Shown here: piece by piece, positions 1 to 10,640 of the stretch
Position numbering within the stretch: the first letter of the stretch is position 1
Layout of the letters: each line of letters opens with the position of its first letter
DNA from: Mytilus galloprovincialis
Taxonomy: Eukaryota > Mollusca > Bivalvia > Mytilida > Mytilidae
Length of the DNA: 64,000 nt
Direction: 5' to 3'
Assembly: GCF_965363235.1 (NCBI RefSeq)
Contig: NC_134845.1
Location: forward strand, 64,385,261-64,449,260
Notes under the pieces: generated by a model
Databases searched by the model: none
What the model was told of the DNA's origin: nothing
Seen by the model: the letters and a program-made list of their open reading frames with translations, nothing else
Translations under genes and position numbers: made by a program

Positions 1-780
1 GATATAGATAGCAGAAAACCTGAATGAACTTATTTCCGTTGATTGAAATGCATGTGTTTGCTAGTGTTTCTTCTGCAAAACAACGTTAGCTATTGCAGAC
101 ATTTGACAAAAATTCGCTTGTAGGATGTTTTCCCATTTTAAAAACAGTTAGTTTAAACTGTAAAAACAAATTAGTCAGTTTCAATCACTACTACTTAATC
201 CCAACATCGTTATCTTATAATGGTCATCTTGGATATACTTGAAAGCTGTAAGTAGGCTCGATTGTGTTAACTTAATTTGATAAATTTTTATAAAAACTAA
301 ACCCCCAAAAATGTACTGTATGCATATATAGAATCATTTTTTTTTAGTAAATATAGAATCTGACTTATTTGTTGAATTATATTAATTAAATATCAGGTTG
401 TGTCAAATCAACATGACTTGAGAAAGTTGAATTTTCATTAAAAAAAGTAACATAAAATTGAGAATGAAAACAATAATGTTGAGAGAAATGATACTCGTAT
501 ATATTCGTGTAAGCACCATTTTCACTAGGAAGTATATCCATCCGCTACAATGATTCATATATGTTTATTTTTTTCCTGCATTTTATTGTGTAGGTTCTTT
601 GTGTTGAAGAATGACATGGAACGGACCTTTATTTTTTGTGTTTGTCAAGGTCAATCTACATCAATAACCTACTTACAATATATTTAGTTTATTTATTTCC
701 TGTTCAATTACGCGAAATATTACTTTTATCTGTACTATTTCAAGATCATATTAACCTCAATACCCAATAGTGTATAAAAC
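1..780 (+). repeat. 3' flank of an off-window receptor paralogue
   Basis: These bases align by eye, with scattered differences, to 41320-42080, the sequence just downstream of gene B. Shared landmarks are the gatagcagaaaa start, the tgtgtttgctagtgtttctt stretch and the atacatcc box near 530 (41830 in the partner). The simplest reading is that another receptor gene of the same cluster ends just left of the window. No coding sequence is seen here. Confidence 0.6.
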
Positions 781-844
781 AAAAACGGTATGTAACATTG
801 CATCCTTTTCATATACTTGTGTAGATTCATTTATATATAAACAC

Positions 845-1240
845 AGAAGATGTGGTATGATTGCCAATGAGACAACTCTCACCAAGAGACCAAATGAAAC
901 AGAAATTAACAACTATAGGTCGCATTCAACAATGAGCAAAGCCCATACCGCATAGTCAGCTTTTAAACGCCCAAAAATGACATTGTAAAGCAATCCAAAC
1001 GAGAAAACTAACAGCCTGATTTATGTACAACAATATGAACTAACAACAAATATATAACAGTTAAACAAACGACAACCACTGAACTATAGGCTCCTAACTT
1101 TGGACTGGCACATACATACAGAATGTGACGGAGTTAAACATGTTAGTTGGATCTCAACCCTCCCCTAACCTGGGACAGTGTTGTAACAGTTCAACATAAG
1201 AATGAACTATAAACCTCAGTTGAAAAAGACCTAACTAATC
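845..1240 (+). repeat. Interspersed repeat R1, near full copy
   Basis: Begins with agatgtggtatgattgcca and runs through caatgagcaaagcccatacc to a block with acctgggacagtg. The same series of blocks recurs at 5700-6060 (+), 20100-20460 (-), 60600-61075 (-) and as fragments elsewhere in the window. No open frame is kept. It is a non-autonomous dispersed repeat. Neither tRNA promoter boxes nor terminal inverted repeats were seen, so the class is undecided. Confidence 0.7.
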
Positions 1241-1410
1241 CGTCGTGTACAATATGCGATTCTGTACATGTTGTAACAGGTACAGAAATATTGAAAATAT
1301 CATAACTTGTACAATGAAAAAATACTTTTTAAACAATACAAAAGTACTTCGTACATGATATAACATGTACAAACGTACTTCATACATTTTATAACATGTA
1401 CAATATATAT
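1240..1410 (+). repeat. Degenerate short tandem repeat rich in gtacttcgtacatg
   Basis: Three to four imperfect units of roughly 40 bp contain the words gtacttcgtacat and ataacatgtaca. No coding content. Confidence 0.45.
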
Positions 1411-1411
1411 C

Positions 1412-1895
1412 TTAATAATCGTTTAAAAGAGGGAAGAAAGATACCATAGGGACAGTCAAACTAATACATCGAAAATAAACTGACAACGCCATGACTAAAA
1501 AGGAAAAAGACAAACAGACAAACAAAAGTACACATGACACAACATAGAAAACTAAAAAATAAGCAACACGAACCCCACCAAAAACTTGGGGTGATATCAG
1601 GTGCTCCGGAAGGGTAAGCAGATCCTGTTCCACATATGGCACCCGTCGTGTTGCTCATGTTATAACAAATCCGGTACATAGTCTAATTCGGTAGGTCACA
1701 TTCATGAAAGGGGAGGGGATTGTAGTTACGACGTAAGGAACATATCCGATATCATCTGTGAAACGGTAAGTCCATAACGGTCAACCAACTCGTGATTGCG
1801 TCCGTAAAATTTACGAAGGGATGATTTCAACTTCACCATCTTGGTTCCTAGTGAGCAGCAACCCTCTATCAAGAAAATCATGATAAGAATTAAAG
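1412..1895 (-). mobile_element. Penelope-like retroelement fossil, 3' part
   Basis: The reverse strand resembles the end of a reverse-transcriptase-like protein (VDRYG.TVSQMISDMF) followed by the untranslated tail shared with the larger copy at 42.3-45.4 kb. It is decayed. Its 5' continuation lies at 8109-8345: the two halves are separated by the 6.2-kb inverted-repeat element, which therefore inserted later. Confidence 0.65.
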
Positions 1896-2105
1896 GTGAA
1901 ATGCAAAGGTTTTTAAAAACTTTTTTTGTTTCATATGCTAATAAATTGGTTAAAATAAATACTAAAAAAAATATTGGTAGTCGTTTGTGTGTCCTCGTTA
2001 TACCTATAAAACAGGTAACTTCATGGTTCATCGGGGAAAGTGCAACATGATTATCTCCCTTTGTTTCGGAATGCTGGTGACGTCATATGTGTCCTCTCAT
2101 TATGT
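1896..2105 (+). repeat. Left terminal inverted repeat of the 6.2-kb element
   Basis: Partners 7885-8103 in inverted orientation. Strongest matches are the outer box GTGAAATGCAAAGG and the inner boxes TTATCTCCCTTT and TGACGTCATATG. The middle has diverged. Confidence 0.65.
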
Positions 2106-2158
2106 AAACAAACAAACATGGCCGCGAATATGTGAACGACAATACAACGATACCAACT

Positions 2159-2299
2159 ATGGACTATCGATTCACAGACGATGAACGTGAACAGATAGAC
2201 ATTCCAAAGGTTAAACTAACTATGTCAGTACAATCATACATGTATGAACCTGTAAGTCAGAGCCAGAGGATTGCCGGTGCTGAATCGGTAACTGGATAA
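2159..2299 (+). CDS. First exon of P2X7 ballast-domain-like gene (remnant)
   Basis: An ATG at 2159, just inside the left inverted repeat, opens 43 codons that read MDYRFTDDEREQIDIPKV and then SYMYEPVSQSQ, up to a GT at 2288. Read on, the frame stops at 2297-2299. Invertebrate P2X7 C-terminal (ballast) domain proteins typically start with an acidic stretch and a PY.YEP-like motif, which this resembles. The zinc-coordinating middle exons (WC-x-C and ECLCC type) were not found between 2288 and 4994, where palindromic repeats and an A tract lie. The gene is therefore probably a deleted remnant. The pairing with 4995-5125 is inferred from family, strand and position. Confidence 0.5.
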   Translation: MDYRFTDDEREQIDIPKVKLTMSVQSYMYEPVSQSQRIAGAESVTG

Positions 2300-2430
2300 A
2301 GAAGCCAACATTTTCTACATCCGATGGTGAAGATGGAAACGAAATAGATCTTTAACAGCCTGTCGGCTTCAAACTCTCATGGTGCGTAAATTAGATAGTA
2401 AAATAATGTATTTCGGCATACTTTTTGTGA

Positions 2431-2552
2431 GTCCGAGATTACTCTGACATCCAACGGCTGTTCTGTCAGACATCGAGAGACAAGCTTGGGCCCTCGGCAC
2501 GACCCCAGTTTGTCTGGCAAAACAGCCGTTGGACGTCATAGTCATCTCGGAC
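2431..2552. mobile_element. Palindromic MITE-like element
   Basis: Two arms of about 42 bp, beginning gtccgagattactctgac on the left and mirrored by gtcatagtcatctcggac on the right, enclose about 38 bp. No coding potential. It lies inside the 6.2-kb element, in the gap where the missing ballast-domain exons should be. Confidence 0.6.
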
Positions 2553-3062
2553 AAATTTTTGTAATCATATAATATTCATATAAGTAGGTTGGTAAACACA
2601 GTTAATGTACAGTGCGACCTTTAGCTGTTGAGGGTGGGGTTGGCAGGGAACATGCGAAATTGAGGGGGAGTAGGGAGATGGAATTGGATGGGTTAGGGAA
2701 GAGGAAAATTATCAAAAGACTCCTGCTCACCCCTCTATAATTAAAGTTGAGATAAAAAGGAAAAAAAGGGGGGGGGGGCGAGATTTTGTTTGATTTGATT
2801 GAAAAAGAAGGCCTGAAATGGAAATGTCTTCAAATGATACTATCAATTCTTCCCTCTCTGTATGATATACATCATTATTTCTTATGCAGCAAAAATACTG
2901 CAATCTGATTGGTTGACTACCCCGGTGTAAATAACACCCCACCCTTGTTCACCCGGGGATAAATAAAATTTTGCCAAAATTAAGAAAAAAAAAAATTAAA
3001 TAAAATTTTGCCAAAATAAAGAAAAATAGAAAATTTAGAAAAAAAAATATTAAGAAAATGCT

Positions 3063-3109
3063 AAAAAAAAAAAAAAAAAAAAAAAAAAATAAAAAAAAAA
3101 AAAAAAAAA
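3063..3109 (+). repeat. Poly(A) tract
   Basis: Almost uninterrupted A run of about 47 bases within a wider A-rich zone (2980-3200). Confidence 0.9.
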
Positions 3110-3317
3110 TCTTAAGTTTTTTTTATTTTTTTGTTAACTCAAAAGAACACAAAAATTTTCAGAATTTTTCCAAAAATAAAGTAAAAAAAAAATTTGACAA
3201 TTTGCAGCAACATGGACATTGAAAAAATATTACGCTGGAAAATTTTTATCACCATTTTTACAATTTTACATCCTGATTTTAAAATGAGTAAAGGAATTGT
3301 TCATAAGTAATAAATTC

Positions 3318-3457
3318 GTTATCTTGGTGTAATCAGGGGTGTACGGAATTTTACACCGTTGTTGAAAATTCATACACCCATTCGGCTGCGCCTCAGGGTG
3401 TATGAATTTTCAACAACGGTGTAAAATTCTGTACACCCCTGATTACACCAAGATAAC
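3318..3457. mobile_element. Long near-perfect palindrome (MITE-like hairpin)
   Basis: Arms of 62 bp (3318-3379 and 3396-3457) differ at very few positions and flank a 16-bp spacer containing ttcggctgcgcctc. Arms start gttatcttggtgtaatcagg. The single strand would form a long stable hairpin. It looks like a recent compact inverted-repeat transposable element. No coding content. Confidence 0.75.
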
Positions 3458-4994
3458 TAATATTACATGTACAATGTATTTATTACAATATAGTGGGTAA
3501 TATATATATAAACAAAAGCAATTGTGTGTGGTAATTTGTACAGTGAATCTACATGTGTGCACTATATATTATGTAGACAATTTTTGTCATGAATTATTGA
3601 ACACCTCTGAATAAATTATATTTATAGTCACTAGTCAGTCCTAATTTTAAACAAATTTGCACATTTACAGTACTTTGGTGAAATATCTTCATACATGTAC
3701 ATTTGTGTATGTCTCTGGTGTGATGTACATTGTACTTGTATATATATATATATCAACACATGGGGAGGGGGTGCATGTTTGATCATGTTGATTCGTTTAA
3801 ATTAATTTTAACTGTTTAAGTTGTGAATGGAATAAATTAAGAAAATATATTTCTCTCTTATTTTAAATTCAATACATGATGATTGATCAACATATATGGC
3901 AAACTTGCTACAGTAAGAGACTGTTGCATTTATGCTTATTAATTTGCTTGAACAGAGCGATTCTCTCTATAAACTCCATCTCATAAATATCAAAGTATTT
4001 AGAAAACTTGTTAAGGAAAGTCATGGCTTTGTTTGTAATCAATTGCACTTTGTAACAGTATTACATTTGTAATACACATGACACATGTACATTGTACATG
4101 ATAAACATGATAAAGTCCATGTTAATTGGGTTAAGCTCTTGTAGAGTTGATATACTTGTATCCCTTTTGATTGATTGATTTTGTCCAACCCAAACAATAC
4201 CTTCTTGTGCATGTTGTATTATGAATACATTGTACATGGGTGAATACCTTCAAGAACTAATCCATTTAATCCAAATCATATGATTCATGAGTAAGTGTAT
4301 TGCCACATTGCTTAATTATGCCAGTAGCAAGTAGCCCCTCATTATACACTAACTTGTACTACTTAAATGACTATATTCTTTTATTTTGCCAACACAAACC
4401 TGTCAATTACCCTGTATGGAATCTAGTTTTCTGGAAAGTTCCCATTTCTTGGTCTCCTAATGACAAACTGTTGTATTGTTAATATTTAAAGACAAGAAGT
4501 TAATTTTCTGTGATTAGGTTTTTAACATACAAATTCAATTACAAACAATGAATATCACTTGCATTTATTTGTGACTGGCACAGAGACTGATGCATACAGA
4601 GCAATTCATGTTCAGTTTTCATAGATTTTTATACCAGCAGCTATTTCAGAAGCACCAGTAAATGTAAATTTTGTATATAATTTCTGTGCCATTTGGCCTA
4701 AGGTGTATTGTTGTCTCATTGACACCCATTCCACTACTTCCCTACTCGAGCTATAATAAGATTACAGTTGATAATTAAAGTAAAATTTTGTACTTGATTT
4801 TTAAATCCTTATCAAGTTTCAAAAGAGTAAATAAACAGCCATATGATTTTTACTACTAAATATGTATGAATAAAGAAGATGTGGGATATACATATATTGG
4901 ACAGCAACCAAACAAAAATACCTAAGACACTTTGTAAAATTTCATTTTTAAAATAAGTTTTCACATGTCTCACTGAATAGTTTTTTGTTTTCAG

Positions 4995-5125
4995 AAATAA
5001 CAGATATTTGTCACAAAGAAGATTTACCATGTACTAGGAGAAATATACGAGTTGTGTTGCCATCAGATGTTGTTTGCAAAATAAGGGAACAGTTCCCAGC
5101 TGAACAATTAACAAACTTTAAATAG
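4995..5125 (+). CDS. Last exon, P2X7 C-terminal (ballast) domain
   Basis: A T-rich tract and ttttcag precede an open frame entered in phase 1 that ends at TAG 5123-5125. The 43 residues end with NIRVVLPSDVVCKIREQFPA followed by EQLTNFK. The pattern R-V-V-L-P-S-x-x-V-x-K-I-R-x-x-F-P-x-E closing with a short F-K is what I know from the end of the P2X7 intracellular ballast domain, which also occurs as stand-alone, multi-copy invertebrate proteins without a channel. No P2X channel domain is seen. Two further cysteines (CHKEDLPC) precede the motif. The exon lies inside the 6.2-kb inverted-repeat element. The family call is by motif memory and is fairly secure; that the gene still works is doubtful because the middle exons are missing. 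Confidence 0.6.
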
Positions 5126-5204
5126 CCCTAATGACCACACAAAGAGTCAAATTATATTAACTATATTGATAATAAAATTTTATCACATTTATTCATTGTT
5201 TAAT

Positions 5205-5350
5205 TTATTTATAAGTGGTCTCCTTTTCTTGTCTGTTAGCCTGATCTGCTAGTAGAGGTGGCTCAGCCAGTCTTTTGTCAACTGCTGCTACAAATGTATA
5301 TCTAAGCCACTTTTGTATGAAGGATACTTCCATAAGTTCATGCACATTAC
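5205..5350 (-). CDS. Terminal exon of unrecognised minus-strand gene
   Basis: On the reverse strand a good pyrimidine tract and taaag acceptor (5351-5352) lead into 47 sense codons ending with a stop at 5207-5205. The peptide contains VHELMEVSFIQKWLRYTFVA and then AVDKRLAEPPLLADQANRQ, a balanced, protein-like composition quite unlike the surrounding DNA. I do not recognise the family. It converges on the ballast exon, 80 bp away, and is probably the 3' end of a second gene of the 6.2-kb element. Exons at 7606-7773 and 7458-7562 may belong upstream, but the links are not shown. Confidence 0.4.
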
Positions 5351-5699
5351 CTTTAAAAATAAATAAAAAGAGAATTAGTCTTGTTCAATTGAAAAAACAA
5401 TTTGATTTTCATAGGAACAACATAGCTTGAATCTTTCAGCATGGTTAATAATTATGGACAACTTTCATTGGATGCCAGACTCCTAATGGATTTGTTTAAA
5501 TGATAACACCATAATATGTACTTTCTGCATCATTTAGTCTCTGGTGGAGAGATGTCTCATTGGAAATCATATCTCATCTTCTTATTTCTATATGTGTTAA
5601 TTAATCAGTTTCAAATTAATGTGACTGACTAGAAAACATAATGCCCATCTACTACTGTCATAGACATGTGAACAAAAACAAGAGAAACTATAAATAAAG

Positions 5700-6060
5700 C
5701 AGGAATGAATATAAAAATAGAAGATCTGGTATGATTTCCAATAAGACAACTCTCCAGAAAAGACAAAATATCATAGAAATTAACAACTATAGGTCATTGT
5801 ACAGCCTTCAACAATGAGCAAAGCCCATACCACATAGTAAGCTATAGAAGGTCCCATTGACAAATGTAAAACAATTCAAAAGAGAAAACTGATGGCCTAA
5901 TTAATGTACAAAAAATGAACGAAAAACAAATATTTAACAAATTAACAAACAACATCCACTGAATTACAGGCTCCTGACATAGAGAGGACATGACCGTATA
6001 TCCCAACAACAAAAAGACTAATTACTGATCTGAGAGTACTGACAGTTACTGACAACTAAT
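5700..6060 (+). repeat. Interspersed repeat R1 copy
   Basis: Same block order as 845-1240: tggtatgatttccaataagacaa, caatgagcaaagcccatacc, then aacaaacaacatccactgaa. Inserted in the 6.2-kb element. Confidence 0.7.
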
Positions 6061-7457
6061 AAAAAAAGTCTTATATATCTTTGAATCCAATTATCTTTTC
6101 TTTTTCTTTCCTAATTCTTCTTAATCTTTTTTATGAAGGGGTGGGGGGTGGGGGGGGGGGGGCTTGTTTAATGATTGCCATACAAAGTTGGCTTAGGTTC
6201 ATTCTTAAATTCTGTAAATTGACTTGATATTTGTAAACAGCCTTGTTGTTTTATTACTCATGCAAGGTTTTATACTGACATGTACATGTACATGTACCAG
6301 GGGCGGATCCGGAAATTTAGAAAAGGGGGGGGGATTTTTGAGACCTTTTTGGGCTAAAAAACATAAAATAAGTGTTAAATGTACTTTTCTAAACGGTTCC
6401 TGACGTGGGACATGTATATTTTAATGTTGCTGTATAGTGTAAGAGTTGGACATTTTTGATTCTTGTTGTAAACAATATTTACGCCAGGCTATTCGATGAA
6501 ATTTACAATACCACCGACATGAGATAACTTTTGTTGAAAAATCGAGACATAGTGATCCTACATTCTGTCGGTGGCATCGTTGTCGTCCACAAATATTTTG
6601 TGGTCAAAGTTTTTAAAATATTAATTACTTTCTTAAATTGGCCTGGATTTCTACCAAACTTGGACAGAAGCTTCAAGATACAGCAGCTCATGATCATAAG
6701 ATAGTACATAGAATATAGAAGTAAATTTTGTTAAAAAAAATCCATTTTTTCGGTATTTTACTTATAAATAGACTTAGTGTTTCTGTCAGTTAACATTACA
6801 TACAGTCTGCAGTTCAAGTTTTTATATTTCAATATTTATTTGATTCATTAACTATCCTTGGTTTTTACCAAACTTGGAAAGAAGCTGCTCACAATATAAA
6901 GATAGAATCAAGTGGATTTTTTAATCATTTTTTCCATCTTTTTTGTCGAGCCTGCAATTGACAGCAAAAGTAGGCGAGACACTGTGTTCCGCGGAACCCT
7001 TATATATTTTTTAAATACTATATATACATAAATGAGACAGCAAACTATTTTTTGAAGGTTTAATGTTTTCCTGGTATATATAAGCCCCTCCCCCTTTTAT
7101 AGAAAAAGATCAGTGATTGACTTTCAAAACTACCACTATTTTGTTATCAGTCTTAGAAAACATTTCAAATGCCTGTATTTGGTCTGTATTACATGAAACT
7201 GCAAGTGACACACTTGTGTTCATTCACTTTATGCAGGTCTACTATGACTTCTATAAAACAATGTTACATTTTACAGCCTCGAAGTTAAAATAGATAGTTT
7301 AAACTGTACATGGTCCCAGTCTATGTAGATCGAGCTCCAATAAAAATAATCCTAACCCGGCAAATTATAAACACAAATGATGCTTACCCTGCCTTTATTT
7401 AAGAACCATATATGCCTTACGAGTAATGAAATATATTACTTTGTAATATAGATATAC
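6060..7457. other. Non-coding interior of the 6.2-kb element
   Basis: Holds a G-rich tract (about 6138-6162), a gggcggatccgg box near 6301 of a kind common in bivalve repeats, and AT-rich unique-looking sequence with no convincing exon. Confidence 0.5.
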
Positions 7458-7562
7458 CTCTATTCTAATCTCCGTCGTTTTCCTTTGGCTATGTGTTCTA
7501 GATGCATACTTGGGCTGGCTCCCTGCAGGAAGAGCAGAGGTCTGTTCTTGCCGTCTTGTCAT
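7458..7562 (-). CDS. Possible exon of unrecognised minus-strand gene
   Basis: On the reverse strand an open stretch beginning at an ATG reads MTRRQEQTSALPAGSQPK and on to TTEIRIE, followed directly by a GT-A donor-like site at 7457. Composition is hydrophilic and basic and stands out from the AT-rich surroundings. No family is recognised. It may be a coding exon of the gene ending at 5205, or non-functional. Confidence 0.25.
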
Positions 7563-7605
7563 AATTAATAAAAACATTTGCTTTCAGTCTTATTCTGTTT
7601 TGGTG

Positions 7606-7773
7606 TCAATGTGACTTTGTCATGAACGAGGCAATCCTTGCATCAAGATCAAAATCAAAGTGTTTGGGGTCATAATCTGGAATGCTCCGTTGAACGAAGT
7701 TTAATTCTGCCTCTTCACCTTTCGTGTCCAACTCTTTCGTCTTTATTGGTCTATCGGAAATGTAAACAAACAT
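7606..7773 (-). CDS. 55-codon open frame near the right inverted repeat
   Basis: ATG at 7773 and TGA at 7608-7606 on the reverse strand bound 55 codons: MFVYISDRPIKTKELDTKGE, then a region containing SIPDYDPKHFDFDLDARIAS. Acidic, no signal peptide or membrane segment. It sits about 110 bp inside the right terminal repeat, mirroring the ATG at 2159 near the left one, so both could be first exons driven from the repeats. I do not recognise a family. Confidence 0.35.
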   Translation of the reverse strand: MFVYISDRPIKTKELDTKGEEAELNFVQRSIPDYDPKHFDFDLDARIASFMTKSH

Positions 7774-7884
7774 AATCCCTGACCTGATCCAGTATTACAG
7801 TTGTATGCAACACAAAACACCATAGCCGGTTAACGTTGTTTACAAGTTTACGTTCTAACACATGTATTCGATACCAATGTAACA

Positions 7885-8103
7885 AAGGACTCATATGACG
7901 TCACAGCGAGAAGGAAATAAAGGGAGATAAACAAGGTTGGTATTTCCCGTATTTTTCGACACCAATATTTACTTGTTATTTTTAGTACCAACGAGGTTTG
8001 GAATTATTGTATAAATATAAATTTCAACATTTTAAACCTAAATTCTAGCGATTTACACCTTTTCCTCAATTTTTTTTTCTACCTTTGCATTTCACCTTTC
8101 ACC
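7885..8103 (-). repeat. Right terminal inverted repeat of the 6.2-kb element
   Basis: Inverted partner of 1896-2105. Read on the reverse strand it starts GGTGAAAGGTGAAATGC and carries TTATCTCCCTTT and TGACGTCATATG at matching depths. TAAAG follows at 8104-8108. Confidence 0.65.
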
Positions 8104-8108
8104 TAAAG

Positions 8109-8345
8109 CACGGGAATATCGTATCAATTTGGAACTATATACCCTTTATGCAGGTGCTGCTGGAATGTTGCTACTTAGAAATGAAAAGTTCACAATTGGA
8201 AAGCTGAACTCATATCTTTTGTCGTAAAGTTTTGTTTTTAACCGGCCTCACTGTCAAATTCTAGATGTAAGTCAAGATATGAGGCCGATTTAACTGTATC
8301 TGATGTATCCTTTATCTCTAGTTCGATAGGATAAATGAGTTCAAA
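8109..8345 (-). mobile_element. Penelope-like retroelement fossil, central part
   Basis: The reverse strand shows the IYPIELEIKDTSDTVKSASY segment and the ISQLIRYSRA segment of the same reverse transcriptase family as 42.3-45.4 kb. It joins in order to the fossil at 1412-1895 once the 6.2-kb element is set aside. Decayed. Confidence 0.65.
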
Positions 8346-10185
8346 ATTTGAAAATAAATTAAAATAAAGATGAGATACCATTGAACTAAATGACTTCATC
8401 TTTTTTACCAGCGTAACAGTGTTGTGTTGCCACGTGTGATCTTTATCTATATCTGTTACAATCTTCTTCATTTTTGCCAATTTTGTTAATTGTCAATATG
8501 TTTAATAAATTAAAGTATTTAGAAACCAGATCTACTACATTCGTTTTAAACCAATAATGCCAGCAATCAAACCAGCATTTGAAAGTTTTGTCGGGGAGAG
8601 ATAGATATGATGTTGATACTGTAACGTGTTCGCAAACCGGTGGGAACCTTTCAAGCTAACCGACAAAACTAACCACCAGACCAGACAAACACCAACAACG
8701 AACCAAAAGAATTTCACAGGAAATATAAACGCTCAGGATAAATTAATTACTATAGTACTGCTACCACAACGGCATATCACCAAAATATAGTTTCTAGGTC
8801 GGCGCCCAGTCTTTTATATGTGTGTGTGTGTCGGATAGATTTTTATATGTAATGTAATCAAGTATCAGCTCAGACTTTAGTTTGATGTTCTGAATGGAAA
8901 ATAGTTTCAAGTGTATAATAACTTTTATTCACCAGACAATAATATTAAAAACAACTGGAACATGGATTAATAGCAATAAATCTCTTAAAACAACAATCAA
9001 CAATTAACAATAGTCCGTATAGATTAAACGAACATAAGATAATACCATAAAATCAACATTCAGGAAACACAGATTATATCAGCAACTCTCCATATAAATA
9101 CATGTAAAATACTACAGTACACAAATAAATAAACCCCTATTTTCGTAACTCTCTTTTTTATACTATAAAAAGATGTATAAACAGCCACCCTACTATTCGA
9201 AACAAACGGCAACTTTTGCCGAGTTGACGCACCTTTCCTATTTAAAGTTAAAATTCATTATTAAACTTTATTCTCAAAACTTAGAATCTTTAGAAAACAA
9301 GAACGCTATTAAAATTCTAAACTAAACTGCTGCTTTAGAAGAACTGTACCTTGAAAGTTATGAGACAAGTTTATTTTACTGCTATCCGGAACTAGGGACA
9401 AGCTGGAACTGACGCAAAATACTATCAATCTTACGCTAGTGTTGTTATTTCGCGTGAGAGAAATTCCAAATATGGGTAAAATCCATGACCAAATAAGGAA
9501 TCTTCCTTATTAGGTAAATAACTTTGCACTCAACGTCTTAGAAAACGACGTCATAACAGCCCGATTACAGTGAAAAGGTGCGCAACGTCAGTGCAAAAAT
9601 AGTTCGTAAGAAGCTATTACAATATATAGAATAAAACTCTATTCTACATAAACCTTACATAAAATACTCTAACATTCATCTCTATTTTGAAAAACATACA
9701 AAAATATAACTAAAACATGTCCAAGACAGTATACAATTTATACGATTTCTCAAGATTGTCACTATATTTATCACAATACGTGACTTCCGGTTAAATCAAA
9801 AGTGAAAGTAACGTACATATTATTACAAGCTGCCGGTCATAGAACCATGCTTTCTGTTACTCTGGAACTTACGATATAAAAAATTTTATACAATACATAG
9901 GTAATCATGACATAAAATACACACACTCCTTGCTATATATAATAATACAAAGTACAGTCGTGGTAGAGACATAGACAAACAATGTCAACCTAATTAAATC
10001 AAAACATGTAATCTCAATAATTCATAAAGTTTTCACAAGGTTAGCTAAATAGTAGTTTAACAAAATATAGACAATATCAATAAAAATTTAGGCAGTGCTA
10101 TATGTCAAAAACGTCACAATACAAATAAAATACTACACGGATATTTTAGATTAGATATAATCTTGATCACTTTTGTTGTTGTTAT
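8346..10185. other. Gene-free AT-rich stretch
   Basis: No exon with convincing coding content was found. A reverse-strand frame at 8535-8717 begins with a hydrophobic run but lacks an ATG. A short TG run lies at about 8818-8832. The rest appears unique and non-coding. Confidence 0.5.
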
Positions 10186-10636
10186 GGCCACAGACCACAA
10201 TTAATTCCTCTATCAGTTCTTTATAACCTTTTGCATCATTAAAAAAATTGCACCATGCACTTTTGTCCATTTTTTTGTGTGTGTAATGTATTGTCCTAGT
10301 CCAAATATATATCCAAAATTCAGAAAGATTGAAGCAATCACTTTTACAAATTTAGCCAATACACATCCATACCCCTATTGACAAGTCAAGAGATGTTCCG
10401 AAAACTGTAAATATCACCTTTTTGCACTTGACCTAATCACTCATTCCATATCAAAATCAGTTAAAATACAACCTCCAAAAATTTATTTGACCTCTCTTCT
10501 TTCATTTCCACCCAAAAAGATTTAAGGAATAAGTGAGGAAAGGAAAGAAAAAAAATTAAGGAAAAATACACTCTAATTAAAAGGAACTATATTCGTGGAC
10601 AACGAAAAGCGGGGTCATTAATTGTGGTCTTGGGCC
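10186..10636. mobile_element. 451-bp inverted-repeat element, copy 1
   Basis: The ends GGCCACAGACCACAATTAAT and, inverted, GGCCCAAGACCACAATTAAT match, and TTAT flanks both sides (10182-10185, 10637-10640). A second element with the same terminal sequence, the same length and its own 4-bp flanking duplication lies at 29068-29518. No open frame, so it is non-autonomous. Confidence 0.75.
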
Positions 10637-10640
10637 TTAT

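Larger units (their letters stand above)
1896..8103. mobile_element. 6.2-kb inverted-repeat DNA element with convergent gene remnants
   Basis: Both ends carry matching inverted sequence. The outer box GTGAAATGCAAAGG lies at 1896 and, inverted, at the right end. About 155-173 bp inside lies TTATCTCCCTTT, followed by TGACGTCATATG. TAAAG flanks both ends (1891-1895 and 8104-8108), as expected of a target-site duplication. The outside sequences are the two halves of one Penelope-like copy, which supports the insertion. Inside are a + strand gene with a P2X7 ballast-type last exon and - strand exons meeting it tail to tail near 5.13-5.20 kb. No transposase was recognised. The superfamily is not assigned. 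Confidence 0.65.

Noticed and set aside
1461-2184. Overlapping open frames on both strands near the left edge
   Set aside because: They fall in repeat sequence and in the left terminal repeat of the 6.2-kb element. They lack coding character and change frame between copies.
8535-8717. Reverse-strand frame beginning with a hydrophobic, signal-peptide-like run
   Set aside because: It opens with GTG and no upstream ATG, shows no splice partner, and adjoins repeat fossils.
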